NCBI GenBank assembly: GCA_021296435.1
Contig: JAGWAK010000017.1
Coordinates: forward strand, 30,456 to 51,526
Direction: 5' to 3'
From: Acidimicrobiia bacterium
GTDB lineage: Bacteria; Actinomycetota; Acidimicrobiia; Acidimicrobiales; CATQHL01
DNA: 21,071 nucleotides
A model generated the notes under the pieces. It was not told the origin of the DNA. It did not search any database and worked only from the letters and a program-made list of their open reading frames with translations. The position numbers were made by a program, and so were the translations under genes. Shown one piece after another: positions 1-6,040 of this stretch. Positions within the stretch are counted from its first letter, which is position 1. Each line of letters opens with the position of its first letter.

Positions 1-675
1 CACGAGGGCGGCGCCCACCTCGGCGCCCCGGCCCTGTACCACGTTCAGCACGCCCGGGGGCAGTCCGGCTTCGTGTGCCAGGTCCGCAAGGAGGCTGGCC
101 GACAGCGGCGACCATTCGGCCGGCTTCAGCAACACCGGGTTGCCGGCCGCCAGCGCCGGCGCCACCTTCCAGGTGGCCAGCATGAACGGGGCGTTCCAGG
201 GGGTGATGATCACCGCCGGCCCCGCCGGCATCCGTTCCACGCGGTTGTGGGTCCCCCGTGAGGACCAGGTGCGTTCGTGGTGCTGCTCGGCCAGCTCGGC
301 GTAGGCCCGGAAGTTCCGGGCACCTCTGGCGATCACCCGCTCCCGGAGGCTCTCCAGCAGCATGGCCATGTCGAGGCACTCCACAGCCGCCAGTGGTCCA
401 ACCGTCTCGTCGATCAGGTCGGCCAGACGGCGCAGGTAGGCGCCCCGCCCGGTCACCCCCAGCGCAGCCCAGCCTTCGGCCGCCTCGCACGCCGCCTCCA
501 CGGCGGCGGCTGCGGTCCCGGCGTCGCCGGCGGAGACGTCGGCCAGCTTCAGCGACCAGTCCAGCGGTGACCGCACCTCGAAGGTCTCCGTCGAGGCCAC
601 CCGGCGACCGCCGATGTAGTGGTCCGGCGACACGGCGGTGCCGGCGACGGTCACGCGGGAGCGCTCGGTGCTCAT
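1..675 (-). CDS. Aldehyde dehydrogenase (HpaE-like), partial, C-terminal part beyond the window
   Basis: The reverse complement reads as an open frame of 225 codons from ATG at 675 to the window edge. It is the N-terminal NAD-binding half of an aldehyde dehydrogenase superfamily protein, which oxidises an aldehyde to the acid with NAD(P). Visible family landmarks are an N-terminal YIGGRR strand (about residues 20-25), ITPWNAPF (157-164, with the conserved Trp-Asn), the cofactor-binding Lys in LLKPAEWSPLSA (about 182-193) and the GLPPGVLNVVQG turn (204-215). The catalytic Glu and Cys would lie beyond the edge and cannot be checked. The segment around ITPWNAPFM...WK.APALA.GN resembles 5-carboxymethyl-2-hydroxymuconate semialdehyde dehydrogenase (HpaE) more than generic betaine aldehyde dehydrogenases, but the substrate is inferred only. 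Its ATG overlaps the stop of the upstream methyltransferase (ATGA), so the two are probably co-translated. Confidence 0.9.
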   Translation of the reverse strand, partial: MSTERSRVTVAGTAVSPDHYIGGRRVASTETFEVRSPLDWSLKLADVSAGDAGTAAAAVEAACEAAEGWAALGVTGRGAYLRRLADLIDETVGPLAAVECLDMAMLLESLRERVIARGARNFRAYAELAEQHHERTWSSRGTHNRVERMPAGPAVIITPWNAPFMLATWKVAPALAAGNPVLLKPAEWSPLSASLLADLAHEAGLPPGVLNVVQGRGAEVGAALV

Positions 676-1346
676 GGCTCGTCGCCGGCGGGCACCTGCA
701 GCACGCGGTAGCCGCCGCCGATCGCCAGTCGCCGGGGCTCGGTGCCCGCGGCCGCGAGCCGGCGCGCCAGCGAGTCGGCACCCAGGTTCTTGTGCATCAC
801 CAGTACGGCAAACGCGCCGGGGCGCAGGCGGCTCAACCACTCCCGCAGCAGTTCGTCGAGAGCCGCGTTGCCGATGCGCACGGGGGGATTGCAGTAGATG
901 GCGTCGAGACGCAGCGACGGCGGGATCTCCGCGGGGGCGCACACCCGGGCTCGGCCGTTGAGGCTCACCGGATCGGGGCTTTCGGCGACCGCCACGCCGG
1001 CTGCGGCGAGGTTGGCGACGGCCAATTCGCGGGCCCGCTCGTTCACGTCGGTCGCCCAGATAGTGGCGTCCGGTGCCCGCAGGGCGAGTGTCACGGCGAT
1101 GGGTCCGTAGCCGCAGCCCACGTCGGCCAGCACCCGGCCGGCCGCCGCGCTGCCGTTGCCGGGCGGCGCCGGGGGCAGCGGCGCGTGTTTCAGCAGCAGC
1201 AGCGTGCCGGGATCGATGCGGTTGGCGGAGAACACCCCGCGGTCGGTGCGCAGGTCCAGCGTCAGGTCCGGCAACCGCAGGGTGACGGTGCGTTGGCGGC
1301 GCCGCGAGCCGGGGCTCGGCGAGAAGTAGTGCTCCGCCTCGGCCAT
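672..1346 (-). CDS. Class I SAM-dependent methyltransferase, RsmC/RlmG type (MTS domain)
   Basis: This 224-residue protein matches the 'methyltransferase small' (MTS) fold that modifies guanine N2 in rRNA (RsmC/RlmG). Residues 6-55 carry the typical lead-in (HYFSPSPGS, then RGVFSANRIDPGT). The SAM-binding motif I is DVGCGYGP at 75-82, the acidic ribose-binding residue is in ATDVNERA (about 98-105), and the catalytic NPPVRIG loop is at 143-149. E. coli RsmC has an additional N-terminal pseudo-MTase domain that is absent here; the short single-domain form is common in actinobacteria. The rRNA position modified cannot be assigned. A TATCGT hexamer 7 nt upstream of the ATG on this strand suggests a leaderless transcript divergent from def. 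The stop overlaps the start of the aldehyde dehydrogenase gene. Confidence 0.88.
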   Translation of the reverse strand: MAEAEHYFSPSPGSRRRQRTVTLRLPDLTLDLRTDRGVFSANRIDPGTLLLLKHAPLPPAPPGNGSAAAGRVLADVGCGYGPIAVTLALRAPDATIWATDVNERARELAVANLAAAGVAVAESPDPVSLNGRARVCAPAEIPPSLRLDAIYCNPPVRIGNAALDELLREWLSRLRPGAFAVLVMHKNLGADSLARRLAAAGTEPRRLAIGGGYRVLQVPAGDEP

Positions 1347-1353
1347 CTAGCCG

Positions 1354-1359
1354 ACGATA
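1354..1359 (-). promoter_or_regulatory. Candidate -10 box (TATCGT) for the methyltransferase
   Basis: Read on the minus strand, TATCGT fits the actinobacterial TANNNT -10 pattern. It ends 7 nt before the ATG at 1346, which would place transcription start at or next to the start codon. No convincing -35 element or Shine-Dalgarno is visible. Confidence 0.45.
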
Positions 1360-1397
1360 GCCCCGCCCGCGGCGCCCTCGGTCGCTAAGGCGCTCGC

Positions 1398-1403
1398 TAG
1401 CCT
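1398..1403 (+). promoter_or_regulatory. Candidate -10 box (TAGCCT) for def
   Basis: TAGCCT fits TANNNT and ends 7 nt before the GTG start of def at 1411. No purine-rich ribosome-binding site precedes the GTG, consistent with a leaderless mRNA. It is back to back with the divergent methyltransferase promoter in a 64-bp gap. Confidence 0.42.
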
Positions 1404-1410
1404 CGACGGC

Positions 1411-1935
1411 GTGGAGATCAGGCTGTTCGGCGACCCGGTGCTGCGTTCCAAGGCGGCCGACGTCACTCAGATCGACGGCTCCGTGGCCCGGCTCTGCGAC
1501 AGCATGTTCGGCACCATGTACGCGGCGCGGGGCATCGGCCTGGCCGCCCCGCAGGTGGGGGTGCGCAAGCGCCTGTTCGTCTACGACGTGCCCGAGACCT
1601 GCGGGCGCGGCGTGATCCTCAACCCCGTCATCACCGAGAGCGACGGCACCTGGGTTTTCGAGGAGGGCTGCCTCTCGGTGCCCGGCTACTCCTGGGAGAT
1701 CGAACGGCCCCGGCGGGTGGCGCTGACAGGTGTGGACCTCGAGGGCAACGAGGTGACCGTCGAGGCCGACGACCTGTTCGCCCGGCTCATCCAGCACGAG
1801 ATCGACCATCTCGACGGCGTACTCCTGACCGAGCGTCTCGACCCCGACCAGCGGCGCGCCGCCCTCAGCGATTTGCGCCGGCGCGGCGTGGGTGCGCCGG
1901 GGGCGGGCCTGTTCCCCTCCCTCGGCACCGAGTGA
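1411..1935 (+). CDS. def: Peptide deformylase
   Basis: A 174-residue cytosolic metalloenzyme that removes the formyl group from the N-terminal Met of nascent proteins. All three family motifs are present: GIGLAAPQVG (41-50), EEGCLSVP (84-91, Cys87 a metal ligand) and QHEIDHLDG (128-136, His129 and His133 as metal ligands, Glu130 catalytic). The sequence begins directly at the conserved start (EIRLFGDPVLR), which supports GTG 1411 as the start. Length is normal for the family. The gene immediately precedes fmt with a 4-nt gap, a frequent def-fmt operon that pairs formyl removal with formyl addition. I see no anomaly. Confidence 0.97.
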   Translation: MEIRLFGDPVLRSKAADVTQIDGSVARLCDSMFGTMYAARGIGLAAPQVGVRKRLFVYDVPETCGRGVILNPVITESDGTWVFEEGCLSVPGYSWEIERPRRVALTGVDLEGNEVTVEADDLFARLIQHEIDHLDGVLLTERLDPDQRRAALSDLRRRGVGAPGAGLFPSLGTE

Positions 1936-1939
1936 CGCC

Positions 1940-2830
1940 GTGACCCCCTGGCCGGCGACGGTTCGCCGGCTGGTGTACTTCGGCACACCGGAACTCGCGG
2001 TGGCGCCGTTGCGCGCCCTCTGCGACGCCGGCTTCGAGGTCACGCTGGCGGTGACCGGCCCCGATCGCCGCCGCCGACGCCGGGGAGCGAACGAGCCCAG
2101 CGCGGTGAGTCGAGCCGCCGCAGAGTTGGGCATCCCGGTGACGCACCGGCCCGAGGACGCGGCCAGTGCTGCCGGCGATGCCGACGGCGCTGTGGTGGTG
2201 GCCTACGGGCGGCTCATCGGCACCGATGTGCTCGACGTTCTGCCGGCGGTCAACGTGCACTTCTCCCTGCTGCCGCGCTGGCGGGGGGCAGCCCCCATGG
2301 AGCGCGCCATCCTGGCGGGTGACACCACCACAGGTGTCAGCCTCATGGCGCTGACCGAGACCCTCGACGCCGGCCCGCTCTACGTCCAGGCGGCCACGCC
2401 CATCGGCCCCTTCGAGACACTTGTCGAGTTGCGGCAGCGGCTCGTCGACTTGAGTTGCCCGCTGCTGGTAGAGCTCTTGCGGGGCGGGCCGCGCAACCCC
2501 GTGGCGCAGGAGGGGGAGATCACCTGGGCCGCCAAGATCGGCGAGGACGATCTCCGCCTCGACTGGGATCGCCCGGCCGCCGAGCTGCACCGGCAGGTCC
2601 GCCTGGGCCAGGCCTGGACCACGCTGGCAGGGGAGCGCCTGCGGATCCTGCGCGCGTCCGTCGAGCTGAGTCACGAAGGCCCGCCGGGCTTGCTCAACGG
2701 TCTGGTGGTCGGCACAACCGCCGGCGGGCTGCGTCTAGAGGAGGTGCAGGCCGCCGGTCGCCGGGCACTGCCAGCGGGGGAGTGGCACAGGGGTGCACGT
2801 CTCGGCGAGGCCTGCCTGCTCGGCACCTGA
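1940..2830 (+). CDS. fmt: Methionyl-tRNA formyltransferase
   Basis: This enzyme transfers a formyl group from 10-formyl-tetrahydrofolate to Met-tRNAfMet. The frame is open from 1892, but GTG 1940 (296 aa), 4 nt after the def stop, gives the expected N-terminus just before VYFGTPELAVAPL; GTG 1973 is a shorter alternative. The catalytic triad is visible as Asn105 and His107 in NVHFSLLPRWRGAAP and Asp143 in TETLDAGPLY. The tRNA-contacting loop, usually PDxxxGRG, is unusually arginine-rich here (PDRRRRRRGANEPS, about 41-54). The C-terminal OB-like domain is recognised from AAKIGEDDLRLDW to the end. The protein is slightly shorter than the usual 305-315 residues but all core elements are present. 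It is surely co-transcribed with def. Confidence 0.95.
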   Translation: MTPWPATVRRLVYFGTPELAVAPLRALCDAGFEVTLAVTGPDRRRRRRGANEPSAVSRAAAELGIPVTHRPEDAASAAGDADGAVVVAYGRLIGTDVLDVLPAVNVHFSLLPRWRGAAPMERAILAGDTTTGVSLMALTETLDAGPLYVQAATPIGPFETLVELRQRLVDLSCPLLVELLRGGPRNPVAQEGEITWAAKIGEDDLRLDWDRPAAELHRQVRLGQAWTTLAGERLRILRASVELSHEGPPGLLNGLVVGTTAGGLRLEEVQAAGRRALPAGEWHRGARLGEACLLGT

Positions 2831-2858
2831 GGGTTGTCCGCGGGGTGTGCCCTCCCGG

Positions 2859-2864
2859 TAGGGT
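2859..2864 (+). promoter_or_regulatory. Candidate -10 box (TAGGGT) for the MogA-like gene
   Basis: TAGGGT fits TANNNT and ends 6 nt before GTG 2871. A TTGTCC at 2834-2839 could be a -35 element, though the 19-bp spacing is long. No Shine-Dalgarno precedes the GTG, so a leaderless transcript is likely. Confidence 0.5.
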
Positions 2865-2870
2865 CGCCAC

Positions 2871-3359
2871 GTGACCGATCTGCGTGCCGCCGGACTGCGG
2901 GCCAAGGTCCTCACCGTCTCCGACGGAGTGATCGCCGGCACCCGCCAGGACGCCTCCGGCGAGGCGCTCGGCGAGTTGCTGGCGGGCGCCGGCTACGAGG
3001 TTGTCGAGCGGAGAGCCGTCGCCGACGGCACCGAGTCGGTTGCCGGGGCGCTGGCAGACATGGCCGACGGTTTTTCGGGTCTGGTCGTGACGACCGGCGG
3101 GACGGGTTTTGGGCCGCGAGACCTCACGCCCGAGGGCACCCGGCAGATCGTCGAGCGCCTGGCCCCCGGGCTGGCCGAGGCGATGAGGCTGGTGAACCCG
3201 CTGGGGCGGCTCTCCCGGGCCGTGGCCGGCACCCGCGGTCGGGCGTTGATCCTCAACACCCCGGGGTCGCCTCGCGGCGCCGTGGAGTGCACCGAGGCGG
3301 TCCTCGACGTGCTACCCCACGCCCTGCGCCTGCTGAGCGACGAGCCGACGCCCCACTGA
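2871..3359 (+). CDS. Molybdenum cofactor biosynthesis protein, MogA/MoaB family
   Basis: A 162-residue single-domain MoCF_biosynth protein. This family binds molybdopterin and either adenylylates it or helps insert molybdate during Moco maturation. Landmarks are AKVLTVSDGV (11-20), the pterin and phosphate-binding TTGGTGFGPRDLTPEGT (74-90, with the conserved Asp84) and the late ILNTPGSPRG segment. MogA and MoaB cannot be separated reliably by eye, so no symbol is assigned. The GTG start is chosen because a -10-like hexamer lies 6 nt upstream and the family fold starts a few residues in. It is followed by convergent hisG. The only other Moco-related family in the window is the MOSC protein at the far right, which is not linked in an operon. 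Confidence 0.92.
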   Translation: MTDLRAAGLRAKVLTVSDGVIAGTRQDASGEALGELLAGAGYEVVERRAVADGTESVAGALADMADGFSGLVVTTGGTGFGPRDLTPEGTRQIVERLAPGLAEAMRLVNPLGRLSRAVAGTRGRALILNTPGSPRGAVECTEAVLDVLPHALRLLSDEPTPH

Positions 3360-3390
3360 GGCCGCCGCTGGGCGGCTCAGGCCCTCAGTG
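3354..3390. terminator. Hairpin shared by convergent mog-like gene and hisG, candidate bidirectional terminator
   Basis: CACTGAGG (3354-3361) and CCTCAGTG (3383-3390) form a perfect 8-bp outer stem, with GCCGCC (3361-3366) and GGCGGC (3371-3376) forming an inner stem around GCTG. The TGA stop codons of both genes lie within the two outer arms, so both proteins end His-stop. There is no clear T-tract, so intrinsic termination is plausible but not certain. Confidence 0.5.
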
Positions 3391-4260
3391 GACGATCTTG
3401 GCGAGGGGGAGTTCCAGGATGTCGGTGGCGCCGGCGTCGGAGAGTTCGGGGATCAGCGTGTTGATGACCGCCTTCGGTACGACGGTTTCCACGGCGAACC
3501 CCTGGCCCCTGTAGAGCGCGTTCACCGTGGGCGCCTTCATGGACGGCAGCAGGTCGATGACCGCCGTGAGGGCGGCCGCCGGCACGTTCATCTTGACCAG
3601 CACACGGCCCCGCGCCTCCAGCACGCCGGTCAGCAGCGTGGCGATCTGGCCCATGGCGTGGCGCTTCTCGGGGTCGGCGTAGGCAGTGGGGTTGGCGAGC
3701 AGTTCGGTGTAGGACACCAGCACGGTGTCGATGATCCGGAGTCCGGCAGCCCGCAGGGCGCCGCCGGTCTCGGTCAGCTCTACAACGCAGTCCACGATCT
3801 CGGGCCCCTTGGCCTCGGTGGCACCGTAGGAGAGCTGCACGTCGGCCTCGATGCCCCGGTCGGCGAAGAAGCTTCCGGTCAGGTTGGGGTACTCCGTCGA
3901 GACCCTCACCCCGTTGGGCAGATCGTCGGTGCTCTGGTACGGCGAGTCGGCCGCCACCGCCACGACGATGCGCACCGGCTGGTCGGTGGCCTTGGAGTAG
4001 CCCAGCTGACACAGCGACACGACCTCGGCGCCGCTCTCGGTGACCCAGTCCCGGCCGCTGATTCCCAGGTCGAAGATGCCCTCGCTGAGATACCGGGGTA
4101 TCTCCTGAGGCCTCAGGATGCGCACGTCGTCCACGCGCGGATCGTCGATGGTGGCGCGGTAGTCCACCCTTGACATCCGCCGCACGTTCAGGTCGGCGTC
4201 GCCGAACAACTCCAGTGTGGCCGCCTCCAGAGATCCCTTCGGCAGCACCAGCCGCAACAT
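3385..4260 (-). CDS. hisG: ATP phosphoribosyltransferase (long form, with regulatory domain)
   Basis: This catalyses the first step of histidine synthesis, joining ATP and PRPP to give phosphoribosyl-ATP. The 291-residue length and the C-terminal domain (from about VLEARGRVLVKMNV through PTVNALYRGQGFAVE to LPLAKIVH) identify the long, homohexameric form whose C-terminal domain binds histidine for feedback inhibition; no HisZ is needed. The N-terminus LRLVLPKGSLEAAT and the segment LGISGRDWV are typical. The frame is open to 4314, but ATG 4260 is preferred because it matches the family N-terminus and has a TAGCGT hexamer 7 nt upstream. No other his gene is in the window, so this is an isolated hisG here. 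It converges on the MogA-like gene. Confidence 0.95.
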   Translation of the reverse strand: MLRLVLPKGSLEAATLELFGDADLNVRRMSRVDYRATIDDPRVDDVRILRPQEIPRYLSEGIFDLGISGRDWVTESGAEVVSLCQLGYSKATDQPVRIVVAVAADSPYQSTDDLPNGVRVSTEYPNLTGSFFADRGIEADVQLSYGATEAKGPEIVDCVVELTETGGALRAAGLRIIDTVLVSYTELLANPTAYADPEKRHAMGQIATLLTGVLEARGRVLVKMNVPAAALTAVIDLLPSMKAPTVNALYRGQGFAVETVVPKAVINTLIPELSDAGATDILELPLAKIVH

Positions 4261-4267
4261 CCCGACC

Positions 4268-4273
4268 ACGCTA
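4268..4273 (-). promoter_or_regulatory. Candidate -10 box (TAGCGT) for hisG
   Basis: On the minus strand TAGCGT fits TANNNT and ends 7 nt before the ATG at 4260. This spacing argues for a leaderless hisG mRNA and against the longer start at 4314. No strong -35 is seen. The 151-bp gap up to 4411 otherwise holds nothing I recognise. Confidence 0.45.
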
Positions 4274-4411
4274 CCGGCGCGACCCGTGGCCTTGGCCGCC
4301 GAGAATCTGAACACCTCGGCTGACCGTTGCCCGGCGGGGATCGGGATCGGGTCGTGAACCGGAGTAGCCCTATCGAGAGAGTTCAGTCACCCGCCACCCC
4401 GGGCCGATTAA

Positions 4412-4858
4412 CTACTCGGCTCCCGGATCAGAGTCCGGGCCGTCGCCGGCGGATTGCTGGACGAAGACCATGCGGAGGCTCTGCAGCGCCTCGCGGAGCG
4501 TCGGCTCGGAGTCGCCGAGGCGGCCGGCGAGGCCCTCGACCAGGAGCCCCATGGCGTCGATCGCCAGGCGTGCCGCCACTGGGCGGGGTGGGTCGGCTGT
4601 CAGGTGGATAGCCCCCAACTCGTAGAGCCCCATGGCGTGGTTGGCCACCACCACCTCGGGAGGGGCCGCGGCGAGCCGCTCGCGCGCCGCGGCCAGCTCC
4701 GCCAGGATCGCCTCGGCTCTCTCCCGGTCTTCAGGATCCAGGTCTTCCAGGTTGATTTGCTCCGCGCCGGGAACCGCTTCGTCGCCCGCCGGACCGGCGC
4801 TCTCAGGCTGCGGATCTCGCGGCACGTGGTGCTCGCCACCGGGGGTCCAGAGTGTCAT
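4412..4858 (-). CDS. DUF1844 family protein (function unknown)
   Basis: A 148-residue soluble protein. After a variable, acidic N-terminal region (residues 1-50, rich in Glu, Asp and Pro) comes a helical segment (about 42-62, DRERAEAILAELAAARERLA). The conserved DUF1844-like core follows: VVANHAMGLYELGAIHL, then ARLAIDAMGLLVEGLAGRL and LREALQSLRMVFVQQ. The family has no established biochemical function; it is often encoded beside infC in actinobacteria, as here, where it is transcribed divergently from infC. The start is well supported by an AGGAGG ribosome-binding site (4865-4870, minus strand) 6 nt before the ATG, in contrast to the leaderless-looking genes around it. There is no signal peptide or membrane segment. 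Confidence 0.75.
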   Translation of the reverse strand: MTLWTPGGEHHVPRDPQPESAGPAGDEAVPGAEQINLEDLDPEDRERAEAILAELAAARERLAAAPPEVVVANHAMGLYELGAIHLTADPPRPVAARLAIDAMGLLVEGLAGRLGDSEPTLREALQSLRMVFVQQSAGDGPDSDPGAE

Positions 4859-4926
4859 CGCAGCCTCCTCGCGGTCGTCCTCTTCGATTCTGCTGCGCTT
4901 CCTGTTACTCTATGCCCCGCCTGTAG

Positions 4927-4957
4927 AGCCCGAACCGGGATCGTTACGGTTCGGGCT
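4927..4957 (+). promoter_or_regulatory. Strong hairpin in the infC upstream region
   Basis: AGCCCGAACCG (4927-4937) and CGGTTCGGGCT (4947-4957) form a perfect 11-bp stem with a 9-nt loop. A second hairpin, GCCTGG/CCAGGC with an ATCT loop, follows at 4971-4986. They lie 107-166 nt before infC, so they would be in its 5' leader if transcription starts near the TACTCT hexamer at 4906-4911. No T-tract follows the first stem. A leader or attenuator role is inference. Confidence 0.45.
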
Positions 4958-5092
4958 TGGTGCAGTTCCGGCCTGGATCTCCAGGCGCTGCGGGCAGGTG
5001 CTTGCCGGTCCGCACACTCCGGCACGCAGAAACAAACTGTCGTGCCGCTGAGGAGGCGGACCGAGAGAGGGGAAGTCACGATTGCTGAGTGA

Positions 5093-5632
5093 TTGGCCAT
5101 AGCTGCGTCGTCAGGTTCCGAGCCGCTAGTCAACGAGAACATCCGGGCGCCGCAAGTCCGTCTGGTGGGTCCCGACGGAGACCAGATCGGGATCCGTCCG
5201 CTGGCCGAGGCCCTCTCGATCGCACAGGCGCACGGGTTGGATCTGGTGGAGGTGGCCGACAAGGCCGAACCGCCGGTCTGCCGGATCATGGACTACGGGA
5301 AGTACAAGTACGACGCGGCGCAGCGGGCACGGGAGTCGCGCAAGAAGAGCACGCAGGTTGTCGTCAAGGAGATGAAGTACCGGCCCAAGATCGGGCGCGG
5401 CGACTTCGAGACGAAGACCCGCAAGGTGCGGGACTTCTTGACCGCGGGCAACCGGGTGAAGATCACCGTGATGTTCCGCGGTCGCGAGACGCTCCATCCC
5501 GAGTTGGGTCAGCGCATTCTCGACGAGGTCTCCGAAGTGACCGGCGACCTGGCTCGTATCGAGGCTCCGCCGCGCCAGGACGGGCGCAACATGGTGATGG
5601 TCCTGGCCCCCGACAAGCGCACCCGCAAGTAG
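5093..5632 (+). CDS. infC: Translation initiation factor IF-3
   Basis: IF-3 binds the 30S subunit, keeps it apart from 50S and proofreads the start codon. The 179-residue frame has the N-terminal domain (LVNENIRAPQVRLVGPDG at about 12-29, then DLVEVADKAEPPVCRIMDYGKYKY) and the C-terminal domain (KEMKYRPKIGRGDFETK, ITVMFRGRETLHPELG, DGRNMVMVLAP). It lacks the long charged C-terminal tail of Streptomyces IF-3. The start is not simple. An in-frame TGA (5090-5092) sits directly before TTG 5093, so translation cannot begin upstream in this frame, and no ATG or GTG exists before the conserved region. The purine-rich AGGGGAAG (5068-5075) is well placed for an ATT at 5081 but is too far from the TTG. 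It heads the infC-rpmI-rplT operon. Confidence 0.95.
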   Translation: MAIAASSGSEPLVNENIRAPQVRLVGPDGDQIGIRPLAEALSIAQAHGLDLVEVADKAEPPVCRIMDYGKYKYDAAQRARESRKKSTQVVVKEMKYRPKIGRGDFETKTRKVRDFLTAGNRVKITVMFRGRETLHPELGQRILDEVSEVTGDLARIEAPPRQDGRNMVMVLAPDKRTRK

Positions 5633-5638
5633 AGACGC

Positions 5639-5743
5639 GGCGCCTGCGGGCGCCAGCAGGGCCCGAGCCCTGTCCCGATCGCCGGCGCGGGTTGTGATCC
5701 GGCTCCCTTTGCCCGAGCCTTGAGGGAGTAGCCGGCCGATCAC
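5639..5743 (+). promoter_or_regulatory. Series of hairpins between infC and rpmI, candidate L20 autoregulatory leader
   Basis: Three consecutive stems are visible. The first is GGCGCC/GGCGCC with loop TGCG (5639-5654). The second is CAGGGC/GCCCTG with loop CCGA (5657-5672). The third is a long three-part stem: GTGATC (5694-5699) with GATCAC (5738-5743), then CCGG, then CTCCCT (5703-5708) with AGGGAG (5723-5728). GCCCGAGCC occurs both at 5661-5669 and 5711-5719. L20 represses translation from structured RNA near rpmI in E. coli and upstream of infC in Bacillus; assignment of that role here is inferred from position. Confidence 0.4.
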
Positions 5744-5821
5744 CGGTGGTTGTACGCGGAGCGGGCCAACACCCCCAACAATCAACACCCCGGCAGGATC
5801 AACACCCGGAGAGGAACGACA

Positions 5822-6016
5822 ATGCCCAAGATGAAGACCCGCCGGGGTGCCGCCAAGCGCTTTAAGGTGACCGGCTCCGGCAAGATCGTGCGTCGTCACG
5901 CCTACAAGAACCACATCCTCGAGAAGAAGGCTCCGAAGCGCAAGCGCCAGTTGCGTCGCGACGGAACCGTGAGCGGCGCCGACAAGCCGTCAGTGCGCCG
6001 CCAACTCGGTATCTGA
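5822..6016 (+). CDS. rpmI: 50S ribosomal protein L35
   Basis: A 64-residue, highly basic protein of the large subunit. The sequence MPKMKTRRGAAKRFKVTGSG and the following KNHILEKKAPKRKRQL are typical for L35 and the length is exact for the family. ATG 5822 is chosen over upstream in-frame codons because it gives the family N-terminus and is preceded by GAGAGG (5809-5814) at a suitable distance. It lies 189 bp after infC and 24 bp before rplT in the usual IF3-L35-L20 order. The long gap after infC contains predicted RNA structure and a C/A-rich repeat tract, suggesting separate control of the two ribosomal protein genes. Confidence 0.97.
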   Translation: MPKMKTRRGAAKRFKVTGSGKIVRRHAYKNHILEKKAPKRKRQLRRDGTVSGADKPSVRRQLGI

Positions 6017-6040
6017 GGCTTACCCGGGAGGTCAGAGACG

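Noticed and set aside
258..1388. Plus-strand open frame of 376 codons opposite the aldehyde dehydrogenase and methyltransferase
   Set aside because: The translation is dominated by Arg, Pro and Ala and lies opposite two genes with clear motifs; it is a shadow frame.
4912..4926. Four-codon micro-ORF (ATG CCC CGC CTG TAG) ending exactly where the infC leader hairpin begins
   Set aside because: Attractive as a leader peptide, but it has no ribosome-binding site and would lie at or before the transcription start if TACTCT (4906-4911) is the -10. There is no support beyond position.
5089..5697. GTG-initiated frame overlapping infC in another reading frame, with its GTG just 4 nt before the infC TTG
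   Set aside because: The GTG is 13 nt after the Shine-Dalgarno, but the product is an Arg/Gly-rich shadow of IF3 with no family features.
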